Shown here in pieces: positions 17,068-29,000 of a stretch of DNA of 36,409 nt. Below the pieces are notes generated by a model. It saw nothing but the letters and a program-made list of their open reading frames with translations. It searched no databases and had not been told where the DNA came from. Made by a program: the position numbers and the translations under genes. Positions within the stretch are counted from its first letter, which is position 1; each line of letters starts with the position of its first letter. The stretch covers positions 1 through 36,409 of the forward strand of contig CALHXW010000397.1 in NCBI GenBank assembly GCA_938040325.1. The letters run 5' to 3'. This stretch comes from an uncultured bacterium. GTDB lineage: Bacteria > Myxococcota_A > UBA9042 > PHBI01.

Positions 17068-20000
17068 TCATAGCGGATCCGGGCAGGAGCCGCCGTCGGT
17101 GTCACTCGGGTCGTCGGTCGTGTTGAGGTAGAAGCGGTCTTGGTCGCTGTCGTTGCCAACAAAGACGTCGAGATCGCCGTCACCGTCCCAGTCAACGAGG
17201 TACGCGGTACGTGTGTTGTGCACGTCCCACGGCAGGTTGACCGAGATGTCGAGGAACTCCGTGCCACCGAGGTTGAGGTAGAGACCGTTCTTCTCGGTGT
17301 AGTTGCCGGTGTAGAAGTCGACGAAGCCATCGCAGTCGACGTCACCTGCTGAGCCGCCATAGGTGTTGCCGCTGCCCACGCCGGCAGTCGCTGTGATGTC
17401 AGCAAAGGCCGCCGCGCTGTCTCGGAAGTGGTAGCGGTTGCCCCCGCTGTTGAGCGCGATGATGTCTTTGTCACCGTCGTTGTCGAAGTCCTCGGCGAGC
17501 ACGTGGCGCGTGTTGTCAGACGCCGAGTTTGAGAAGTCGACCGTGACGTCACTAAACGACGTGCCGCCGTTGTTGAGCCACACTCGGTTCTGACCGTTCC
17601 GACCAATGTAGAGGTCGGCGTATGCGTCGCCATTGAGGTCGATGATCTTCATGTCGGTGACGTAGCGGTAGTTCGAGCTCGCGTTGACCTGCCAGTCCGC
17701 CGTCTCGTCGAAGAAGTAGGCCCCGCCGACGTTCCAGACGTCGCCGCCGTTGATGAACATGTAAGGGGTGTAGCTCGAGTAGTTGTGGCCGTGGAGGATG
17801 TCGAGGTCGCCGTCGTTGTCGAAGTCGTGGATGACGGTTCCCTGGGCGGTCCGACCGATCGTCAGCGGCTGGTTGATGGCCGAGAGGTCCGTGAAGGTAC
17901 CGGTGCCGTTGTTGATGTATTGACGGCGCCTGTGTGGGCCCGTCGTGATCGGGTAGTTGTTGCCCGCGCTGCCGCTTGTGTAGGACGTCGCCTCGAAGAT
18001 GATGTCAAGGTCGCCGTCGCCATCGATGTCGGCGAGGCTGGTGGCACCCTCATGGCTACGGAAGTTTGGCGTTGTCTCGGTCGGCAGGACCTGGGCCGAT
18101 ACATCGATCATCTTGCCCGCCCCGTCGTTGGAGTAGATGGCGAGCGGACCGTCGTAGGGCCCCTTGACGATGTCGGTCTCGCCGTCAGCGTTGAGGTCGC
18201 CGAAGCGCATGGTCAACGTGCGATCCCTACGCTCGGGTAAGCGCCTGTAGGCGTTGTGGCGGAACCAGCCTGGCGCGACACGCGACGTGTCGATCCACGG
18301 CATGCTGTCCTCATAGCCGTTGTTCATGATCATGCGGTCGGAGTAGGTGCGTCCAACGAGGTAGACGTCCGGCAGGTCGTCACCGTCGAGGTCGCCGACG
18401 GTCATGCCGGTGACGTCAGTACGCGAGTCCTTGCCATCCCCATTGGGCCAGCGGCATGAGCCGTTGCTGTCGCACTCCGCCGTCTGGTCGGAGTACGCGC
18501 CGATGCCTTGCTGGGTCGTCGGCGTGCAGCCCATGGCACCTGCCGGGCAGGCGAAGACCGTGTAGCGGTCGTTGACGTAGATCTTGACCTCGTTGCCGGC
18601 GAAGGTCGCGATCACGTCTTGGTCGCCGTCCATGTCGATGTCCGCGCTGCGGAGCTGATGGATGTCCTTGTTGGCCTCGTTCTGCGGCCATCGGAAGCCA
18701 TCATCGGGGATGAACTTGCCGCCGATGTTCATGAACACCAGGATCTGCTGGACGTAGTTGGCGATGATGGCGTCTTTGTCGCCGTCGTCGTCGATGTCGA
18801 CGAGCAGCACATCTCGGGTGTTGCCGCCCGTGACCGGGAAGGTCAGCCCGGCGCCGTACTGAGCGTCCTGGAAGCCCCAGGCGCTGGAGCAGGCCGTGCC
18901 TTGGGACTCGCAGAAGGCATAGGCGCCGTTCCACGACGTGTACACATCGTACCAGCAGTCAGCATCGCGGTTGTAGTAGGCGTAGAGGTAGCTGTTGGTG
19001 TTGGGCTCGTTGGTGCACCAGTTGGTGTAGGTGCTGGTCGACGACGTAACCGTGCTGTCCCACTCGAACGCTGCGCCACTGGACGGCCGGATCATCGGGA
19101 CCCAGAAGTGGTAGTTGGTGACGCTGTTGAAGAACTCCTCAAGCGCCTGGTTGTCGATCTCGGCCATCTTTAGGCCGCGGTCGCTGCAGTAGGTCTTGGC
19201 GTCGTGGTAGCGGAGGTTTGCATCCTGGCTTCGGGTGTAGGCCTTGCCGCCAAAGATCCAGCCTGCGTAGCCAGCGAGCGGCAGGTCGCACTGACCGGCG
19301 AGCTGAATGTCGGCGCAGTTGTTGAGGTAGAGCCGGTTCTGCACGTTGCTGTCATTGGACATCAAGATGTCGATGTCGTTGTCACCGTCCACGTCCGCTG
19401 CCGAGACGCCACGGGTGGGCTCGGTCGTCGCGGGGAAGGGCGCCGTCGTGTACGAGAAGCTGCCGCCGCCGTTGCCCACAAGGATGCCTGTCCTGCAGCG
19501 GCTGTCGGTGCTCGTGTACGTCATCAAGATGTCGGCTTTGCCGTCGCAGTTGAAGTCCTCGACGACAAGGTCACTGAGGTTGCAGTAGCTGTTGTAGCCC
19601 CGGACCGCTGAGCAGCTCGGGAAGTCGCCGCCGCCGACGTTCTCGCAGTACCAGATCTCGGCGTTGCGGGTCTCGCGGATGACGTCGAGGTCGCCGTCGT
19701 TGTCGAAGTCGTGGGCTGCTGCAAAGTCGGTGGCGTTGTTGGAGTTGGAAGCGAACGCTCGGTAGCTGAAGAAGCCGGCCTTGCCGTCGCGTCCGTTCAT
19801 CGCCAGTCGGTCGCGTCCGTCTTGAAAGACCAAGACGTCGTTGAGACCATCGCCATCGGCGTCAAAGATCAGCGCGCCTCGGTCGTCGCGGCCCTCGTTG
19901 AAGAGTCGGTCGCCGGGATCGACGACGAACACCGGTCCATCCACGTACTCGAACACGTCCACAGCGTCGTAGTGCTCGACAGGCAGGGTCGCGGTGGGCG

Positions 20001-23000
20001 GGTTGGTCAGCCGGATAGTGACGGCGCCGGGCATGTTGCCGGGCGCTGGCGGCACCTTGGCCCGCATCAGGGTCGGTCCGAAGCGGGTGACCTCCGGCGA
20101 GAGCTGAGCGGTTGCACCGGTGCCAAACCTCACCGTGACGCCGGGGCGGAACCCGGTGCCAGCGATCGTGACGTAGCCACCGCCAGCCACGATCGACCGC
20201 GAAGGCTGGATGCTGATGAGGTCGAGGTCCTGCTGGTCGGGGGGCGGCAGGTAGGTGAACGCGTCGGTCGCAATCGCCTCCTGGCCGTCCGGGTTGACGA
20301 CCCGCACGTCGTAGTCGCCGGCTGTCGCCGCAGGCGTGACGCCCACGATGGTGGTCGTGTTGTTGCTGATGACCACCTGGCCGATGGCCGTCCACGTGTT
20401 TGCCGTCGCGTCGCCCACGAACGCTGTCGCGCCCGCTAGGAAGTTGTTGCCGACGATCTGGATGGGATCGCCGCCCGCCTCTTCACCGCTCGGCGGCGTC
20501 ACAAACAGGATGATCGGGGTCGGCAGCGGCGGAATGTAGACGTAGCCGTCAAGCAGGAAGCCCTCCTGCAGGTCGGGGTTGCGGACCCGGATGTCGACCG
20601 AGCCAGCGCCCGCGGGCACCTCGACCTGAAGGACCGTCGCGCTCTGCACCGTCACGTCCGCAGCGGGGACCTCGACCGTGCCAAAGAACACGCGCGGCTT
20701 GGTTGTCGTCGAGAAGTTTGCGCCCTGGATCGTGACCGTCTGACCACCCGCGTTGGGGCCCGTGTTGGGCGTGACGGAGCTGACCACCGGGGCCGGTAGG
20801 AACGTGTAGCCGTCGGTTGCTGTGACGGCACCGCCGTCGAGGTTTCCAACCACGACATCCGCAGGCCCCACGGTCCCCATGGGGGTCACGCAGGTCAGCT
20901 GGGTCGACGTGACGAGCACCACGTTGGTGCACGGCTGGTTGTCGATGAGGACGAAGACGCCCGTCTGGAACGCGGTGCCGGTGACGGTCACCGTGGTGCC
21001 TCCAGCGATCGGACCCGAGTTCGGCGCGATGGTCGCGATGGTCGGGATGGCGGTGAACGTGAATGCGTCGACGACAACCGCGGTCTGCCCATCGGGTGAG
21101 ACCACCGCGACATCGACCAGCCCAGGTGCATGGGGCGGGCTCATGAGCGAGATCTGAGTGCCGTTGGTGAGCACCGTGACGTCCGCGGGGTCGACCGACG
21201 CGCAGCCCTGAGCCGCGGCGTAGTCGCTGCAGAAGATGATGTCAGGCTCGGTGCCATTGGGGTCTGTCAGCAAGTTCTGGCCGTAGATAGTGACCGCCGT
21301 GTCGCCGTTCGCAGGTCCTTGGTTCGGTTGAACCGACGTCACGGTCGGCGGCGGCAAGAAGAGGAAGGTCGACGGAGCTTGGGCCTGCGTTCCATCAGGG
21401 TTGACGACCCAAACAGCGACCGAGCCCGCTGCACGCGCTGGCGTGTCGGTCTCGATCTGGGTCGGCACGTTGGTGACCTCCACGCCGTCGGTGTCGCCGA
21501 AGCGGACGACAGCGCCCGTCTGGAAACCCGTTCCGACGAGCGTCACGGTGGTGTCGCCGGCGGTCGGACCCGCGATCGGCGCCATCGAGTTGACGACCGG
21601 GGTCGCGCCCACCGTCGTCGGATCGAGGTACGTAAAGTCGACGGTGGAGCGCACGGAGCGTCCATCGGGGTTGACCACCCAGACCTGGGCCGTGCCGACG
21701 TCATGTGCCGGCGCAACCGCCACAATGCGGTCGGCTCGGACAGAGTCGATGACGGCGCGGTTTGCGAGGAAGATGGTGTGGGCATCGTCGTGGAAGTTCA
21801 GCCCGTCCAGCGCCACGCGCGTGCCGCCGGTGCTCGGCCCACGTGGCGGGAACATGTTGGTGATGACCGGCGGTGGGTCGAGGGTCGCTGGATCGGTGTA
21901 CTCGAACGCGCTGGCGAGCACGAACTCCTCGCCGTCTGGGTTGACCACCTTGACGTCGACAGTGAGCAGCGCCGGGTTGGCCGGTGTCAGCGCGTAGACT
22001 CGGTTGAAGCTGTCGAAGTACACAGCGGTGGCCTCGTTGGCGCCAAAGAAGATCTTGGAGCCGGTGTGGAGGCCGCTACCATCGACCTCGACCAGGGTGC
22101 CGCCTGTCGTCGGCCCTGTGGGCGGCCAGACCGAGGTGAGCTCGGGTACCGCAAGGTACTCGTAGCCGTCGACAAGCGTGTGCTCTTGGCCGTCCGGGTT
22201 GACCACCCGGACGTCGACGAAGCCGTGGATCGGCCGTGGCGGTGTCTGGACCGTCGCGGTCGAGGGCGAGCTGACCGTCAGAACGCTGCCCTGAATGGGC
22301 CCAAACCAGATCTGCATGCCAACCTTGAAGTTGTCGCCGATGGCGGTGAGCTGCGACCCGCCGGCCACACCACCGAGGCTCGGCTGGAGGCTCGTGAGCT
22401 TGGGCGCCGGGAGGAACTCATAGGCGTTGAGCTTGGAGGCGACCTGCCCGTCGGGGCCGACGTACGAGACGCCGACCAAGCCAGGCGCATGGCTCGGGGC
22501 TTGAGCTGTGACCAAGGTCGAGCTGATGGTTGCGGCGCTCGCCAGCGGTGCGCCGTCGATGAACCACTGGCCATTGGCCGAGAAGTTGCTTCCGGTCAGC
22601 GTGATGGTGTTGCCTCCTGCCTCTGGACCCTGCGAGGGGACCACGCTTGAGATCGTCGGCGGCGGCGAGGTGGGCGCGGCGTACGTGAACGCGTTCGGCA
22701 GGGTGTCGCCCAAGCCGTCGGGGTTGAGCACCGTCAGCGCGACTGAACCAGCGGTCGCGCTCGGCGGTGTCGTGAAGCGTAGCTCCGTTGCGTCAACGAA
22801 CTGCAGGCTTGGCGGCTGCACACCGTCGAAGAGCAAGACCGCGGCTGGGTCGAAGTTGGTCCCAAAGATGCGAACGGGGGTCCCGCCCACGAGCGGTCCT
22901 GCGCCCGGAGCCACCGACGTGATGTCGGGCGGGTTGCCGTTGATCGCGTCGACGTAGGTGAAGCCGTTGGCGAGGGTGCCCGATGGCTGCCCTGCGCCCG

Positions 23001-26000
23001 GGTTGATGACGGTCACATCGACCGGGCCTAGGACGTTGGCCGGGGTGCGGCAAGCCAGGGTGTTCGGGTCGGACACGACGACCGAGGTCGCGCTGCCGTT
23101 GCCGAACTTCACGGTCGCCCCGGGAACGAAGTTGCCACCCTGAATCACGACGTCCTGCCCACCAGCCGTGGGGCCGATGGCTGGCGTGAGGGACGTGACG
23201 ACTGGCGAGGGTGAGATGTACTCGTAGACCTGGGCCCGGCGGCCCGTCAGGCCGTTGGCGTTGACGACTGCGACGTCGCAGTCGCCGGGTGCGTTGGCCG
23301 GAGTGAGGACCGTCAGCGTGTCGTCGCCGGCAAGCGAGAGCACAGTGGCCGGGCGGTCGCAGATGTAGGCGCGGATGCCGCTGCCAAAGAGGTCGCCGAC
23401 AATGTTGATCTGGTCACCGCCGAAGGTCGGACCCTGAGCAGGCTGAACGATGAACACTTCAGGCGGCGAGAGGCTCGAGGCGTCGTAGTAGGTATACGCC
23501 CCTGACAGCACGTCAACGAGGCCATCGGTGTTGGTGACGCTCACCGCGACGGTCCCTGGAGTGGTCGCCGCCGGCGTCTCAGCGACGATGCGGTTGGCGT
23601 CGAGCACTGTCACGACGGGTGCCTGGCTTGCGCCGAAGTACACGACAGCGCCGTTGCCGAACTGCTGCCCCTGGATGAGCACCAGCGAGCCGCCGGTCAG
23701 CGGACCGACGATGGGGTCAAGAGAGAGAACGCGCGGGCCCTGGCCGACCGTGGACTGGTTGTAGTAGGCGAATGCGTTGAACGCGGTGGCGCTCTGCATG
23801 TCGGGGCGCTCGACGCGGACACTCACAAGGCCGGCAGCTCCAGCGGGTGTGACTGCGGTGAGCTGCGTTGTTGAGATGATGTCGACACTGGGCGCTGCGA
23901 CGCCGGCGAAGAGCACGACCGTTCCGGGGGTAAAGCCGTCACCCGAGATGGTCACCACGGTGCCGCCTGTGGTTGGGCCTGTGCCCGGCGTGACCGAGCG
24001 CACAGCCAACGGCACAGCGGTCTGTCCGCCATAGGTGAAGCCGTTCACCATCGTGTCGCTGTCGCCTGGTGCGTTCTCGACCGTCACGTCGACGACCGAG
24101 TTGGCGACGCCAGGCGGGACGGTAACCTGGATGAGCGTGGAGCTGTGGACGACCACGCTGGTTGCGGGATCGAGCCCGAAGTGGACGCTCGCCGTCGGCA
24201 GGAAGTTCTGGCCTGTGATGAGCGCCAGGTAACCACCGGGGGAGGGGCCGGTCGCGGGATCGATGCTGATGATCGACGGAGTGTTGAGCGACGCGGCGTT
24301 GAGGTAGGTGAACGCTGAGAGCGCCGTGTCTGTCTGGCCGTCGCTGTTGCTGACCGTGACGTCGATGGGTCCGGGAACGGCGGGCGGCGCGAAGAAGCTC
24401 AGCGACGTCGGCGTCTGGCTGTTGAACGCCGTGATGTTGAAGTTGCCCCACTGAACGCTCGAGTCGCTGCGGAAGTTCTTGCCGATCAGCGTCACTTCAT
24501 AGCCGCCCGCGGTGCTGCCGACGTCGGGCGAGACCACCGAGATGAGGGGCGGCGGTGAGAAGTAGACGAAGGCGCCATTGAGCGAGTGCGTCAGGCCGTC
24601 GGGGTTGACGACGGTGACGCTCGTGGAGCCAGGCGGGTTCGCCGGCGTCGTCACGTCACGGTTGGTGCTCGTGGGTGATGCGGTGACCGTCGCTTCGGCG
24701 GACCCGAAGAAGATGCGTGCACCCGCCTGGAAGTTGGCGCCGACCACGGACACCGAGGTGCCGCCGTCGACCGTGCCAACGGCCGGGAAGATCGTGGCAA
24801 TGACGGGCGGTGGGTCTGACAGGCTGTTGGCGTCGTAGTAGGAGAACCCGTCGGTGGCCGTGTCCCAGCCGCCGTCGGGGTTGACGACGCTGACATCGAC
24901 CGAGCCGATGTTTCCAGCCGGTGAGACCGCGATCAGGCGGTTGGGGCCGACGAACTGCGTCGCGGTCGCCGGGACGCCACCGAAGAAGACCGTCGCGGGG
25001 TTGTTGAAGTTTGTGCCGTCGACGACCACCCAGGTGCCGCCGGTGTTCGGACCGCTCACGGGCCAGAGCGCCGAGATGACTGGGAGTGTGGGCGGGTCGA
25101 GGTAGGTGAAGCCATTGACGAGGGTGTCGGCCTGGCCGGCGGTGTCGGTGACCGTGACCGACACGGGACCCGCGGTCCCTGCTGGAACGACCGCTGTGAT
25201 CAGGTTCTGGCTGACCACGGTGACTTGAGTGGCCGCGACGCCGTCCAAGGTCACAGCGGAGCCGGCCGTGAAGTTGTCGCCGATGATTCGGATGGTCGTC
25301 CCGCCCGCGACTGGGCCTGTGCCTGGCAAGACGGCGCCGATAGCGGGAAGCTCCGTGGGGGCCGCGTTGCTGTCGCTGAGGAAGGAGAAGCCGTTCGGAA
25401 GGACGTCTTGAGCACCGTCGGGGTTGAGGAGCTGGACGTTCACCGCTCCGGGTGGATGGGCTGGCGTCAGCGCGGTGGCTGAGTTTTTGGTGAGCACCTT
25501 GACCAGAGGGCTCGGGACGCCACCGAAGCGGACCGTCATCGCGTCGTGGAACCCGGTGCCGGTCAGGAGCACCAGGTCATCACCAGACTCGGTGCCAGTG
25601 ATCGGGTAGACGGTCGCGACGCTCAGGAGGTCGAGGCTCACCGCGAGGTACGTGAACGCGTTGGCGAGCGTGTGCGAGTCACCCGGATTTCCGCCGACCG
25701 GCGGCAGCTCGACCTCGACGTTAGCGAGTCCGGCGTCGATGCCTGCAGGCGTCACGCAGGTGATGGCATTGGGCCCGAGGTAGTTGACCGAGGACGCGGC
25801 GACGCCGTCGAAGCTGACGGTTGCGCCAGGGACAAAGCCCTGTCCCGCGACCGTGACGGTGGTACCGCCGTCGATCGGCCCGTTTGCCGGAATGACGTTG
25901 AGCACCAGCAGGCCGACGGCCTCAGGCAAGAAGCGGAAGCTGTTGGGCTGAGTGACCTGGGCGCCCGTTGGGCTGGTGAGGACCACATCGACGAGACCTG

Positions 26001-29000
26001 CGGTGCTGGGCGGCGTCACGGCCGTCGCCGAGTTCTCGCTGAGAACACTGACGGAGGGGCTAGCCTCGCTGCCGAAGGTGACCGTCATGCCAGGCATGAA
26101 GCCTGTGCCTGTCAGCAACACCAAGTTGCCACCGTCTTCCGAGCCCTCGACCGGGTAGACGGAGGTGATCCCGAGGATGCTGTTGAGCACCGCTTCGTAT
26201 GTGTAGCCGTTGACGAGCGTGTCGGAGCCACCGTTGACCGACGTGTCCTCTGCGCGAACATCGACCGGGCCGACGGCGCTGCCGGCAGGCGCGTTGCAGT
26301 TGATGGCCTCAGGCCCAAGCACCACGCAGTTGTTGGCGGGTGCGCCGCCGATGTAGATGTTGGTGTCGAGGGTGAATCCCGTGCCCTCGATGGTCAGCGA
26401 CTCGCCGCCTGTGACAGGGCCGGAAGCAGGCAACACCCGGATGACGCGCAGCGGATCGGGTGCCACCGACGTGTCGATGTACTGGTAGGCGCCAGGAGCC
26501 GTCGATGATGGTCCGGACGGGATTTCGACGCGAACGTCAACCGCGCCGGGGGCAACGCCCGCAGGCGCTAGGCACGTGGCTGCGTTGGGTCCAAGCACCT
26601 GGACCTGGGTGGCAGGCATCCCGGCGAAGTAGACCGCCATGCCGGCGTCAAAGCCCTGGCCGGCGAGGGTGACGACGTTGTTGCCGGCGAGGGGGCCAAC
26701 GGCTGGAATCGCTTCGACCAGCAGCAGGTCATCGGGAAGGATGGTGTCGTCGATGTAGGTGAAGGCACCTGAGCGGGTAAACGACTCGCCGGTGGTGAGC
26801 TCGGCCCGCATGTCGGCGAGGCCCGGCGTTGTTCCCACAGGCATCACACAGCTGATGGCCGTTGGGGCGAGGACGTCGAGGGATGCGCACTCGGCCGTGC
26901 CGACGAAGATCTGCATGCCGTCTTCAAAGCCGCTGCCCGTGATGGTGACCAGGGTCTGAGCCGAGAGTGGACCCTCGTCTGGAATGACGTTGACGAGCGT
27001 GAGCTGGTCAGCGCCGCTGCCATCGTCAAAGTATCGGTAGCCGTTGACGAGCGTGCTGGCCGCGCCGGTCGCTGACTGGAGCTCGACGCGGATGTCGACG
27101 AACCCAACGTCGGAGCCTGGAGGCGCCTCGACCGTGAGGGCAGAGGCCGCCAGCACGGTCACGTCGCTGGCAACGACGCCGTCGAAGTAGACGCGCATGC
27201 CAGGCTCAAAGCCTGTGCCGGTGACCGTGACGGTGTTGCCGCCTGCCAGCGGTCCCTGGTTGGGAATCGCGCCCAACACCAAGAGTGGGTCGGGTTGAGC
27301 GACGTCGTCCACGAACGTGTAGGCGCCCGCTAGCGTGGCAGCATCCCCCGCGACGCCGCCGACAGGCTGAAGCTCGACGCGCACGTCGACAGCCCCGGCG
27401 ATGGCGCCCTGCGGTGCGGTGCAGGTGATGGTGTTGGTGCCCAAGACCGTGCAGCCCGTCGCCGGGATGCCGCCGAAGAGCACCGTGGCACCCGTGGAGA
27501 AGCCATTGCCGGAGATCGCGACGAAGTTGCCACCTTGGATCGAGCCCTGGTCGGGGATGACGTCGAGTATCAGCAGCGAGTTGTTGGCGACGGTCCCCAC
27601 GTACTCGTAGGCGTTGGCAAGCTCATGGGTCGCGCCGGCAACGCCGTTCGCGCCCGGCATCTCGACCTCGATCTCGACGAAACCAGGCGTTGCGTTTGCC
27701 GGCGCCTCAAAGGTCAGGGCCGTCGGGCCCAAGACGGTGATCGCCGACGCCTCTGTGCCGCCGACAAACACCTTCGCGCCGTCGGCAAAGCCGCTGCCCT
27801 CAAGCGTGACGGTGTTGCCGCCCTCGAGCGGACCTTCGTTGGGAATCGCGCGCAGCACCAGCAGCGGCACGGACTGCGGGGTGTCATCGACATACTGGAA
27901 GCCGTTGACGAGCAGGTCGCCGTCGCCTCCAGGGTTGTCGACCCGCACGTTGGTCAGTCCGGCCTGACCCGGGGGCGTGCGTGCAGTGATGGCGGTTGGG
28001 CCGAGCACGTTGATGCTCGTGGCGACGATGCCGCCGAACGTGACTTCAGCACCGCTCTCAAACCCTTGGCCCGTGATGGTCACCAGCTGGCCGCCGGAGG
28101 TGCCTCCCTCGCTGGGGAGTACACCGAGGACCAACATCGCATCGGTACCGACGGTGTCGTCGATGTACTCGTATGCGCTTGGCAGGTTGTAGGAGGGAGC
28201 TGGGCCGCCGCCCGGGGGGGCCGGCAGCTCGACGCGTAGGTTCACGAAGCCAGGGACAATGCCAGGGGGAGCCGTGCAGATCATGGCGGTCGACCCCAAG
28301 AGGGTGCACGGCGGTCCTGTGACGCCGCCAAAGTAAACGATTGCTCCCTGCTGGAAGCCCTGACCGCCGAGCGTGACATTGTTTCCACCGGAGAGTGGTC
28401 CAGCGCCCGGCAGGACGTTCGCCACAATGAGGGTGTCAGGCGTGATGGTGTCGTCGATGTACGTGTAGCCGCCGACGAGCGTGTGGGCGGCGCCGGTTGG
28501 AACTTCGACGCGAATGTTGACCATACCTGGGGCAAGGCCCGCGGGCACGACGAGCGACATCGCGGTCGGGCCGAGCACGTCGACCTGCGTGGCGTTGACG
28601 CCGCCGAAGTAGACCTCAGCGCCTGGCTCGAAGCCTTGGCCAGCGAGGGTGATGTGGGTGCCGCCCGAGAGTGGACCTTCCGCAGGGATAGCGCTCAGGG
28701 CGAGCAGGGCATCAGGCTCGACGGTGGTGTCGATGTAGGTGTAGCTCTCCGCGAGCGTGAAGGCGGTGTTGTTGGGGAGCTCGACGCGGACTTGGACGGT
28801 GCCAGCAGCGGCGCCAGCGGGCGCGATGCAGGTGATGGCCTGGCTGCCGAGTACTTCGGTTGTCGGCGCGAGGTTGCCGCCGAAGTAGACAGACGCGCCG
28901 GGGACGAACCCGCTACCGCCGATGGCGACGAGGTTTCCGCCCGTGAGCGGTCCGGTGTTGGGGTTGACGGTCAGGATCAGGAGCGGGTCTTCTTCGACCG

